NCBI GenBank assembly: GCA_902789175.1
Contig: CADANF010000014.1
Location: 1-64,000 of the forward strand
DNA from: an uncultured Lachnospiraceae bacterium
GTDB lineage: Bacteria > Bacillota > Clostridia > Lachnospirales > Lachnospiraceae
Length of the DNA: 64,000 bases
Reading direction: 5' to 3'
This document shows, in pieces, positions 7,928 through 14,782 of this stretch (its first letter is position 1; every line of letters starts with the position of its first letter). The position numbers and the translations under genes are program-made. The notes below the pieces were generated by a model. The model was not told the DNA's origin. It was given only the letters and a program-made list of their open reading frames with translations, and searched no databases.

Positions 7928-8839
7928 CTATACCGCCGAAGCCCGTGTATTTACGGCGCTCCCGTGCGGTATCACTATTATCACGCGTTCCCCGGTTGCT
8001 GATATAAGTAGTGCTTTATCTTCGCCCTGTTCTCGTATCTTTTTCAAGTTATTGATAAAGTCAATCTGCATCGAATTCGGAGATAACTTGTACTGCTCAA
8101 GTGAAACAACAGGACTCGCCTCAGCAGCAAGTTTTCTCTGTTTCTTAATTGTCTGATATTTTGTTCTGTATTCCTCAATAAACTCCTCATACTTACTTGT
8201 ATGATTCTTATCATCCCACAGTGCATCAAATGCTGACTGGATGTTCTTATACATTTCACCTTCAGCAGTTGATACCATTTTTGTATTCCACTCTTTATTA
8301 ACAGAGAGCGCTTTTCCTGTCATATTGGAGCTTCCAATGATGAATGTATAAGTTTCATCACGCTTAAAGATATAGCCTTTTGTATGGAATCCGATTCTTT
8401 CAGTGTCAGGTGTTGGAGTTGTACCATCTTCTAAAACTGCACTCTCACCACCTGTGAATTCTCCATTGGATACTCCTGATAATACTGCATCCTCATGATA
8501 CATACGAAATTCGATATTCTTAAACACAGCAAGCTTATCAAGTGCTTTGGGATCTGTGAACACATTGTAATCAGTTGTAAGAACCTTTCCCGGAACACCT
8601 CTTTCTTCAAGCTCCTTAAAAGTAAGAAGCAGCGGCTCAATTCCACCAAGGGTTATAAAGGCAACACTAAAAGTAAAGGAATCACATTTCTTAAGCTCTT
8701 CCTCAATAGATGTAAGTACCTTTACTCCCTTTGTATGATCATTTGATATGAAGTCCGGCTTATATGCAGCACTGGATTTATTGGTTGAATCTATAAATGC
8801 AGTGGTTGCACCAGATATAATTTTTTCTTTATTGTTCAT
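7928..8839 (-). pseudogene. PLD-nuclease/helicase gene truncated in Walker A (copy 1)
   Basis: About 283 residues of a PLD-plus-SF2 helicase protein, followed by 20 residues of foreign tail. The PLD part shows HTKGYIFKRDETYTFIIGSSNMT (His-Lys, then Ser-Asn), and the helicase domain begins with PNSMQIDFINNL and ALLISATG. The intact protein would continue G-x-G-K-T, so the reading frame is cut inside Walker A at 7991 and the ATPase is missing. The start at 8839 has GAGG about ten bases upstream. An N-terminal PLD fragment might still be made, but nothing indicates a function. Full-length relatives are usually several times longer. Confidence 0.85.
7930..7990. mobile_element. terminus of integrative element abutting helicase fragment 1
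   Basis: Directly after the helicase codons end (7991) lies a GC-rich stretch with inverted arms ATACCGC (7930-7936) and GCGGTAT (7966-7972), 29 bases apart, the outer arm 18 bases from the breakpoint. It is unlike the AT-rich helicase sequence and leads into the SymE-parAB block. This is the expected look of an attachment-site half with recombinase-binding repeats. Confidence 0.5.
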
Positions 8840-8904
8840 TAAAAATTTACCTCGACTAAAGCCATATGAATACAATATATCATATACACTCTTTCTATAA
8901 AAGA

Positions 8905-8939
8905 AAGAACAGCCGAATTGATCATCAACTGTTCTTTCA
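8905..8939. terminator. hairpin downstream of ORF6N gene
   Basis: AAAGAACAG and CTGTTCTTT form nine-base arms around a 17-base loop; on the minus strand the stem is followed by CTTTTAT. It probably ends leftward transcripts from the XRE/ORF6N genes before the helicase fragment begins. Confidence 0.5.
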
Positions 8940-8947
8940 TAACGGTA

Positions 8948-9040
8948 TTATTTTATAACAACACTCTCACTCTTACGAATGTTGATCTCAACTGCAGGCG
9001 AACCATCTGAAGAAGAAACTTCCCTAGTTGTAAAAGCCTC
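8948..9040 (-). pseudogene. 30-codon C-terminal protein remnant
   Basis: Between the ORF6N gene and helicase fragment 1 a minus-strand frame reads EAFTTREVSSSDGSPAVEIN then IRKSESVVIK and a stop, preceded at once by a stop codon. The composition reads like genuine protein, but no start is possible. It may be the tail of a deleted gene of the island. This is weak, by-eye evidence. Confidence 0.25.
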
Positions 9041-9086
9041 TTATGTATTTATATCTTTCATATTATTTGTATTCCTTATATATTTA

Positions 9087-10106
9087 CTATCTCAAAACCA
9101 AAACTGGTTGATGCAATAGATCTGATATCATTGGATAGTATAATTCCTTATTATCCGCCTGTGATATGGTTGATATCTGTCTTCCAGCATCTTTTGAGGA
9201 AGCTCCACAATGATAAATCTTCTCGCCTCTACACTTATAGTCAATTATTATATATCTATCATGAAATTTACCCCCAGTTTTCTGAAAAGTTATATTTACA
9301 TTAGGGTATTCTGAATTGAATAAATTATATTCTGTTCTAGTAAGATGCCTTCCCACATTATCACTAAATATTATTACATCTACACTTGAAGGAACATTTC
9401 TCAGTAAAAACAAAGTTTTTGAACCTATATAATTATCTACCACATATATTTTCTTTTTGGCTTTACTATATATTTCTGTATAAGCAATATTGGCATCAAA
9501 GTATCTATTTGAATAAATCACATATTCAATACCCTTATCAGGCAAAGAAAAGCTCTCTATCACTTTAGAAAGATCATCTTTAGTTATCATATTTTCTTTT
9601 ATATCGCTAATATCCTTCGTGTTCTCAGAAGTCTGTAATGATAATTGAAGCAATTCTGAAGACGAAGCTAACACTGGACCTGTTTGGATAAAATCTTTCA
9701 TTCTTTTAAATGCTTTTACTAATTCCCTACTTTGATGAGTTGCTAACTCTCCCTTTAATACAGTCATTAGCATATAAATACCTTGTTCAGTGAAAGCATA
9801 CGGCATATATTTAAGATTTTTTCCTCGTCCTGTTCCATCTTTCAAGGTGAAATTTTTGCACCTTGAAAGTTCATCTATATCTTCTTCATTTAGTTGAAAC
9901 ATGAAATCGTCACCAATGAACTTTTCTTTATTATTTTTCACCTGTCTGTTGAAGTTCTTTGTTTCATATCCATATATTTGAGCAAGGTCTCTATCCAACA
10001 TTACTTTTTTGCCACGTATCTCATAGATGTTTTTCTTTAATGAATCTACTGTAATTTCAACCGGTACGAGCTCATTAACTTTTTCTGACAATTCCATTTC
10101 CTCCAT
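9087..10106 (-). CDS. ORF6N-domain protein with PLD-like C-terminus
   Basis: A 339-residue protein. Residues 15-110 form an ORF6N (KilA-N-type) DNA-binding domain: YEIRGKKVMLDRDLAQIYG, KNFNRQVKNN and YAFTEQGIYMLMTVL are typical. A linker (about 150-185) leads to a second domain with KIYVVDNYIG, VIIFSDN and KFHDRYIIIDY plus YHCGASSKDAG, which resembles a PLD-like half domain without a clear HxK. ORF6N proteins occur in phages and integrative elements as regulators or antirepressors. It lies 70 bases after a small XRE gene. Function here is unknown. Confidence 0.8.
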   Translation of the reverse strand: MEEMELSEKVNELVPVEITVDSLKKNIYEIRGKKVMLDRDLAQIYGYETKNFNRQVKNNKEKFIGDDFMFQLNEEDIDELSRCKNFTLKDGTGRGKNLKYMPYAFTEQGIYMLMTVLKGELATHQSRELVKAFKRMKDFIQTGPVLASSSELLQLSLQTSENTKDISDIKENMITKDDLSKVIESFSLPDKGIEYVIYSNRYFDANIAYTEIYSKAKKKIYVVDNYIGSKTLFLLRNVPSSVDVIIFSDNVGRHLTRTEYNLFNSEYPNVNITFQKTGGKFHDRYIIIDYKCRGEKIYHCGASSKDAGRQISTISQADNKELYYPMISDLLHQPVLVLR

Positions 10107-10176
10107 TCTTTTGATACTTAAATACTGAATATAATAGATTTTTCTGTGAGGTGAAATATTTGCACCCTTAACAAAA

Positions 10177-10377
10177 CTATTGTTTATCTATAATTGATAT
10201 TTTCTTCTCAATAGCCGCCCTATACCACATCAATCGAAGTACATAGTCCGGAAGCTCCCTTTTCTCAGCTTCCCAATCCTGTACTGTACGGTATGGAATC
10301 CCAAAATAGTCACTAAACTCACGGCGATTCATCCCCATCATATCTCTTAATTCTTTTACTTTTTTACCTCTGCCCAT
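10177..10377 (-). CDS. small XRE-family HTH regulator
   Basis: A 66-residue helix-turn-helix protein: KELRDMMGMNRREFSDYFGI, then PYRTVQDWEAEKRELPDYV. It is nearly all HTH. The gene precedes the ORF6N gene in the same direction. It resembles in length and sequence the XRE protein at 42091-42297, which precedes a RhuM gene; the two pairs look like versions of one module type. Confidence 0.85.
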   Translation of the reverse strand: MGRGKKVKELRDMMGMNRREFSDYFGIPYRTVQDWEAEKRELPDYVLRLMWYRAAIEKKISIIDKQ

Positions 10378-10456
10378 GCTAATATCCTCTATTAATACAA
10401 ACTAACGCTCTGCGTTATTCTCATATTATCAAGTTCATAAATATCTGTCAATTAAA

Positions 10457-10489
10457 ACCAGACCTACCCTAGTCGTAGATCTGGTTTCA
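10457..10489. terminator. inverted repeat, terminator-like
   Basis: AAACCAGA pairs with TCTGGTTT, with a further CTAC/GTAG pairing inside. It stands in the 280-base gene-free stretch between the XRE gene and helicase fragment 2. Confidence 0.4.
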
Positions 10490-10592
10490 TTACCTCCTGT
10501 ATCATTTTGCTATAATAATCAAGCTTGTCTATATAACAATATTTGAAGAAAAATACCCCTTAAAAATCAGAAAAAACGCTTTTTTTGAAAAA

Positions 10593-10657
10593 GGACAAAG
10601 TGTGGGAGTGCCCTATTTATAAGATCTCCGCGACTTTGTCCCTATTATGACATATTA
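10593..10657. mobile_element. terminus of a second integrative element abutting helicase fragment 2
   Basis: Inverted arms GGACAAAGT (10593-10601) and ACTTTGTCC (10633-10641) are 31 bases apart; the outer arm ends 16 bases from the point where the helicase reading frame breaks (10658). The layout copies that at 7930-7990 with different sequence. Both share a GNATAATAGNGA stretch between arm and breakpoint when read on the minus strand. This suggests the end of an element from a related recombinase family. No recombinase gene is present nearby. Confidence 0.5.
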
Positions 10658-11272
10658 CCCGGTTGCACTGATTAGTAAAGCTTTTTCCTCACCATCATCA
10701 ACAAGCTTGCTCAAATTGTTGATAAAATCTACCTGCATGGAGTTTGGCTTTAAACGATACTGTTCCAGAGATACTACGCCCTTTTTTAATGCCGTTTTCT
10801 GGCCACTGCCATTATCCGCTTCGATTGCATCTCTTGCTGCTTCAAGCGCTATCTTTCTCTGTTTCTTAATAGTCTCATATCGAGTTTTATATTCATCTAT
10901 AAAATCAGAATACTTCTGAGTATGGTTCTTATCATTCCACAGCTTTTCAAAAGTACCGCTTACATTCTGGTACATTTCTCCTTCAGCAGTCGAAATGACT
11001 TTTGTATTCCACTCTTTATTAACCGCAAGAGCCTTCTGAGTCATATTTGAAGAACCAATAAGAATCGTAAATGTTCCATCATTCTTAAAAATATACCCCT
11101 TTGTATGAAAACCAATCTTCTCAGTGTCAACAGATGTACCATCACCATCAGCTGTTTCATATATCGGATGCAAAGTAACTTCTTCTCTATACATACGTAG
11201 TTCAATATTGGTGAGTTCCGCCAGCTTATCCAAAGCTTTCGGATCAGTGAACATGTAATAATCAGTAGTAGG
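10655..11272 (-). pseudogene. PLD-nuclease/helicase gene fragment (copy 2), cut at both ends
   Basis: About 204 codons homologous to copy 1: TTDYYMFTDPKALDKL, GFHTKGYIFKND, ILIGSSNMTQKALAV, then SMQVDFINNLSKL and ALLISATG followed at once by a stop. The 3' break falls after the same GCAACCGGG as in copy 1, before G-K-T of Walker A. The 5' end is replaced by a dispersed repeat at about 11272, so roughly the first 100 residues and any start are missing. The two copies differ clearly in sequence, so this is not a recent duplication. Confidence 0.85.
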
Positions 11273-11392
11273 AACCTTGGCTCGTTGCCTACATTTTCCT
11301 CTCGCCTAGCGGCTCGATGTCGGGCAGTCGCCAAAGTTCCTACATTTTGTGCAAGCACAATGCAGGAACCTTGGCTCGTTGCCTACGCAAAA
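11271..11392. repeat. dispersed repeat family 1, copy A
   Basis: Two modules lie in tandem. The first (11287-11329) carries CCTCTCGCCTAGCGGCTCGA and GTCGGGCAG, shared with 28485-28543. The second (11329-11392) contains GTTCCTACATTTTGTGC and GCACAATGCAGGAAC, which fold into a hairpin, then CTTGGCTCGTTGCCTACGC; it is almost identical to 56204-56268. The shorter GGAACCTTGGCTCGTTGCCTA also occurs at the left border, where it interrupts helicase fragment 2. Confidence 0.8.
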
Positions 11393-11394
11393 AA

Positions 11395-11417
11395 AGAACC
11401 TGCATAATACAGGTTCT
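11395..11417 (-). terminator. terminator of metNIQ
   Basis: AGAACCTG and CAGGTTCT form the stem and on the minus strand a run of seven T follows. It sits 24 bases after the metQ stop, directly beside the dispersed repeat. Confidence 0.85.
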
Positions 11418-11440
11418 TTGGAATAATGTAGAGTAATATA

Positions 11441-12322
11441 TTAGTCAGCAAATGGAACTACTGCTCCATCATACTTCTCATTAATAAACTTTGTGATCTC
11501 TTCTGACTTTAATACTTCAACTAAAGCCTTGATTTTTTCATTGTTTTCATTTCCCTCTTTTACAGCGATAAGGTTAACGTATGTCTTAGCTGCATCTGAA
11601 TCAGAAGTTTCATAAGCGATAGCATCCTTTGCTGCTGAAAGCCCCGCCTCAAGAGCATAGTTACCGTTAAGTACCACAAAGCTAACTTCATTTATAACTC
11701 TTGCAACCTGCGCTGCCTCGAGTTCTTCAAACTTGATATTCTTTGGATTGTCCTTAATGTCATTTACTGTAGCTGTAAGTCCGGCGCCATCATTTAAAGT
11801 GATGATACCGTTAGCCTGAAGTAAGAGAAGTGCTCTTGCTTCATTTGTTGTATCATTTGGTATTGCGATCGTATCACCATCGGCAAGATCCTTAAGATCC
11901 TTCTTTGTTCCTGGATAGATTCCAAATGGTTCGTAGTGGATTCCACCAGCATTTACAAGATGTGTTCCCTGTTCCTTATTAAATGACTCAAGGTATGGGA
12001 TGTGCTGGAAGTAGTTCGCATCGAATTCTCCTGATTCTACCACAAGATTAGGCTGTACGTAATCATCAAATACTGTAACTTCAAGCTTATAACCCTTAGC
12101 TTCGAGAAGTGGTTTTGCCTCTTCAAGAATTTCTGCGTGAGGTGTTGCTGATGCAGCTACTGTGATAGTCTCTAATTCCTTTGCTGCCTCAGTTGCTGTT
12201 TCAACTTTCTGATCTGCCTTTGATGTATTATCATCAACTCCCTTCTTGCTTCCACAAGCTGTAAGTGATGAAAGTGTAAATGTTGCTGCTACGAGTAATG
12301 CTGTTATTTTCTTTAATCTCAT
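11441..12322 (-). CDS. metQ: methionine-binding lipoprotein MetQ
   Basis: A 293-residue NlpA/MetQ-family lipoprotein: signal peptide with lipobox SSLTACGS (Cys at about 23), then ITVAASATPHAEILE, the classic MetQ beginning, and FDANYFQHIPYLESFN, GGIHYEPFGIYPGT and IPNDTTNEARALLLLQ. It binds D/L-methionine outside the membrane and passes it to MetI. It is the last gene of metN-metI-metQ, 30 bases after metI. The mature N-terminus has a Ser/Lys/Glu-rich linker. Specificity for methionine follows from the family and the operon. Confidence 0.95.
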   Translation of the reverse strand: MRLKKITALLVAATFTLSSLTACGSKKGVDDNTSKADQKVETATEAAKELETITVAASATPHAEILEEAKPLLEAKGYKLEVTVFDDYVQPNLVVESGEFDANYFQHIPYLESFNKEQGTHLVNAGGIHYEPFGIYPGTKKDLKDLADGDTIAIPNDTTNEARALLLLQANGIITLNDGAGLTATVNDIKDNPKNIKFEELEAAQVARVINEVSFVVLNGNYALEAGLSAAKDAIAYETSDSDAAKTYVNLIAVKEGNENNEKIKALVEVLKSEEITKFINEKYDGAVVPFAD

Positions 12323-12352
12323 ATATTCTTTCCTCTTTTCATTAATTATCTC

Positions 12353-13015
12353 TTATCTTGTTCTCTTATCAGTCACCTTTGCTATCTTCATTCCTGCATT
12401 CTGGAAAATCTGGAATAAGACAACGATAAGTGCCACGGTAATCACCATTATTCCTGTCTGCCATCTGTAGTAACCATATCTAACCGCTATATCTCCAAGG
12501 CCCCCGCCGCCAACGGTTCCTGCCATAGCTGAATAACCAAGAATTGTTCCTGTACAGATCGTAGCCCCGACTATTAAAGAAGGCTTTGCTTCCGGAATAA
12601 GTACCTTAAGTATTATCTGTAGATTGGATGCTCCCATGGATCTTGCGGCTTCTATAACGCCTTTATCCACTTCCTTTAGAGAGGATTCCACCATTCTTCC
12701 TATATAAGGAGCCGCGCATATAGTAAGTGGAACTATAACTGCTGTAGGTCCATAACTCTTTCCAACGATTGCTCTGGTAAGAGGGATCAGCAGGATAAGG
12801 AGTATTAAAAATGGTACACTCCTCACCAGATTCGATATCAGATCCAAAATACGATATATATACTTATTGGGTTTTAATCCATCCGGTGCTGCACAGTTAA
12901 GTGCCACTCCCATAGGAAGCCCCAGCAGATAACCACAAACAGTAGACAGTATCGTCATATAGAGAGTGTCTTTAATACCAAAAAGAAGCATGTTTATCAC
13001 TTGTTCTTTTAACAC
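12353..13015 (-). CDS. metI: methionine ABC transporter permease MetI
   Basis: A 220-residue permease with five or so membrane segments. It shows the ABC-contact (EAA) loop EAARSMGASNLQIILKVLIPEA and the MetI ending AGTVGGGGLGDIAVRYGYYRW. The start is GTG at 13015 with AGGAGG seven bases before it, placed inside the end of metN (44-base overlap), so translation is coupled. It forms the membrane channel of the methionine importer. Confidence 0.95.
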   Translation of the reverse strand: MLKEQVINMLLFGIKDTLYMTILSTVCGYLLGLPMGVALNCAAPDGLKPNKYIYRILDLISNLVRSVPFLILLILLIPLTRAIVGKSYGPTAVIVPLTICAAPYIGRMVESSLKEVDKGVIEAARSMGASNLQIILKVLIPEAKPSLIVGATICTGTILGYSAMAGTVGGGGLGDIAVRYGYYRWQTGIMVITVALIVVLFQIFQNAGMKIAKVTDKRTR

Positions 13016-13787
13016 TACTCCTCACCTCCTTTGCCTGGTCTAAGGAAATGACATTACTGATAAGATTCTTAGCTGCTTTTGAGCTTGGATTAGCAAAAAT
13101 GTCATTTACATAGCCATCTTCAACCAGATTTCCTTCATCAATGATCGCTACCTTATTGCAGACTGCTTTAACCACATCCATTGAATGAGTTATAACCACC
13201 ATGGTTATTCCCATATCTTTATTGATCTCTTTAAGAAGTTCCAAGATCTGTGTAGTGGTCTTTGGGTCAAGCGCACTGGTAGCTTCGTCTAATAACAGGA
13301 TCTTCGGACTTGTTGAAAGAGCTCTTGCAATTGCAACCCTCTGACATTGTCCGCCAGATAACTGAGAAGGATAAGCTTTTTCTTTATCAGAAAGATTAAC
13401 TCTTTCTAAAAGTTCCCTTGCTCTCTCTCTTGCATCTTTCTTTTTAACCCCTTTTAAGATCAGTGGAAAACTTACATTATCAATTACTGATTTTTGCTGC
13501 AGGAGGTTGAAGCTTTGAAATATCATTCCAATATTACTTCTCTTTTTTCGTAAGTCTTTATCACTAAGGGTTCCCAGATCCTCTTTATCAACGATAACAC
13601 TGCCTTTAGTAGGTCTTTCCAGAAAATTAAGGCATCTTACAAGAGTACTCTTACCTGCTCCAGACATTCCTATTATTCCATATATATCTCCCTCATCGAT
13701 TGATAGATTGATATCATTTAAGGCATTTACTGTATTACCCTTAATATCAAATGTCTTATACAAGTTTTTAGTCTCTATTATCGCCAT
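12972..13787 (-). CDS. metN: methionine ABC transporter ATPase MetN, short form
   Basis: A 271-residue ABC ATPase: GMSGAGKSTLVR (Walker A), FQSFNLL (Q loop), QLSGGQCQRVAIARAL (signature), ILLLDEATSALD (Walker B), VVITHSMDVV (H loop). It drives MetI. It ends shortly after the ATPase core, so the C-terminal NIL domain, which senses methionine in longer MetN proteins, appears absent. The start at 13787 has GGAAGGAAA upstream; a distal start at 13841 is less likely because it would lie inside the -10 region of the promoter. Confidence 0.95.
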   Translation of the reverse strand: MAIIETKNLYKTFDIKGNTVNALNDINLSIDEGDIYGIIGMSGAGKSTLVRCLNFLERPTKGSVIVDKEDLGTLSDKDLRKKRSNIGMIFQSFNLLQQKSVIDNVSFPLILKGVKKKDARERARELLERVNLSDKEKAYPSQLSGGQCQRVAIARALSTSPKILLLDEATSALDPKTTTQILELLKEINKDMGITMVVITHSMDVVKAVCNKVAIIDEGNLVEDGYVNDIFANPSSKAAKNLISNVISLDQAKEVRSSVKRTSDKHASFWY

Positions 13788-13802
13788 TTTAATTTCCTTC
13801 CA

Positions 13803-13824
13803 AAAGCTTACATTATTAAGCTTT
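13803..13824 (-). promoter_or_regulatory. leader hairpin directly upstream of metN ribosome site
   Basis: AAAGCTTA and TAAGCTTT pair perfectly around a six-base loop, ending a few bases before the metN Shine-Dalgarno sequence. It could modulate translation. No SAM riboswitch fits into the roughly 50-base leader. Confidence 0.4.
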
Positions 13825-13843
13825 GTTCTCTTTGATGTCACTA

Positions 13844-13872
13844 ATAATACATTCCCACCAGTAATAAAACAA
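13844..13872 (-). promoter_or_regulatory. promoter of metNIQ
   Basis: On the minus strand TTGTTT, 17 bases, TATTAT. It lies just after the terminator of the preceding phosphatase gene and about 57 bases before the metN start. Confidence 0.6.
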
Positions 13873-13886
13873 ATATATAAAAAATA

Positions 13887-13921
13887 TGGCCGGTCATAGG
13901 CAAAACCTATAACCGACCATT
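13887..13921 (-). terminator. terminator of PAP2 phosphatase gene
   Basis: ATGGTCGGTTATAGG and CCTATGACCGGCCAT form a long stem around TTTTG, followed on the minus strand by ATTTTTT. It separates the PAP2 gene from metNIQ. Confidence 0.85.
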
Positions 13922-13963
13922 AAAGCCTTGATTTTTCTATATTTATCTTATAACTGCATTTTT

Positions 13964-14638
13964 CTATTCATCTGATCCTGAACCCTTATTCTTGTTCAAC
14001 GCTCCAATGACAGCTGAAAAAATAAAAAGTAATGCAGAACTGATCAGTACGCCTCCAAGAATATCAGTAAGCCAATGAACCCCTGAGAAAAGTCTTCCAA
14101 AAACGATAGCTATAAGGATAAGGATTGATACAATCCTGATCGATCTGCATATTGATTCATTTTTAATATATTTATCAATTACGATAAAAGTGCTTCCCAT
14201 TATCACAAAACCAAGCATTGTATGTGATGATGGAAATGATGCTTCTACATGCTCTTCATCTGGCATTATAACTGGTCTGTAATTGATGATCACCTTTTCA
14301 AATATAACATATAAAGCAAGTACTACAACGTAAAGACCTGCAAGAGCATAAATATACGGATCTACCTTTGCAAAACTCTTTCTCTTGATCAGCTGCACAA
14401 ATCCAAGTAAAGCAAAGCATCCTGCAACTGCAAGGGCAAAAAGTCCAAGAACTTCGGTTATATTATAAAGTATCATATTAAGACCTGTTGCATCATGCAT
14501 AGCCTTATTTATCCCCGCAAATCCAATGCTTGTTCCTTCTGGTCCGATCTGCTGAACATCAACCGTTTTTACTAATACTATAAGTACCGCAAAAAGAGCC
14601 CCACAGATGGCTGCTGATATCATTTTTCCTTTTTTCAT
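13964..14638 (-). CDS. PAP2-family membrane phosphatase
   Basis: A 224-residue protein with about six membrane helices. The PAP2 signature is present: KVIINYRP (motif 1, with five rather than six residues between Lys and Arg-Pro), FPSSHTM (motif 2) and GRLFSGVHWLTDILGG (motif 3, Arg-x5-His-x3-Asp). It probably removes phosphate from a lipid such as undecaprenyl pyrophosphate or phosphatidic acid at the outer membrane face. It stands alone between two terminated units; the substrate cannot be told. Confidence 0.85.
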   Translation of the reverse strand: MKKGKMISAAICGALFAVLIVLVKTVDVQQIGPEGTSIGFAGINKAMHDATGLNMILYNITEVLGLFALAVAGCFALLGFVQLIKRKSFAKVDPYIYALAGLYVVVLALYVIFEKVIINYRPVIMPDEEHVEASFPSSHTMLGFVIMGSTFIVIDKYIKNESICRSIRIVSILILIAIVFGRLFSGVHWLTDILGGVLISSALLFIFSAVIGALNKNKGSGSDE

Positions 14639-14782
14639 TTTCTTTTAGTCCTTCCTTGGCATTATTTCTGCCTATACTTTTAATCCATGTGTGATTATAA
14701 CAAAATAACCTGAATAATAAAACTGTATAAACCTTAACCTTTTATTAATTCTTTTATCTATTCTTAGTTTCATGTCCTATCT

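Noticed and set aside
10655-11254. Functional PLD protein of about 200 residues starting at an internal Met
   Set aside because: The Met lies within the homologous region of copy 1, without a ribosome site, and both ends of the gene are missing.
13788-13886. SAM riboswitch ahead of metNIQ
   Set aside because: The leader between promoter and start is only about 55 bases, too short for an S-box element, and none of its conserved cores is visible.
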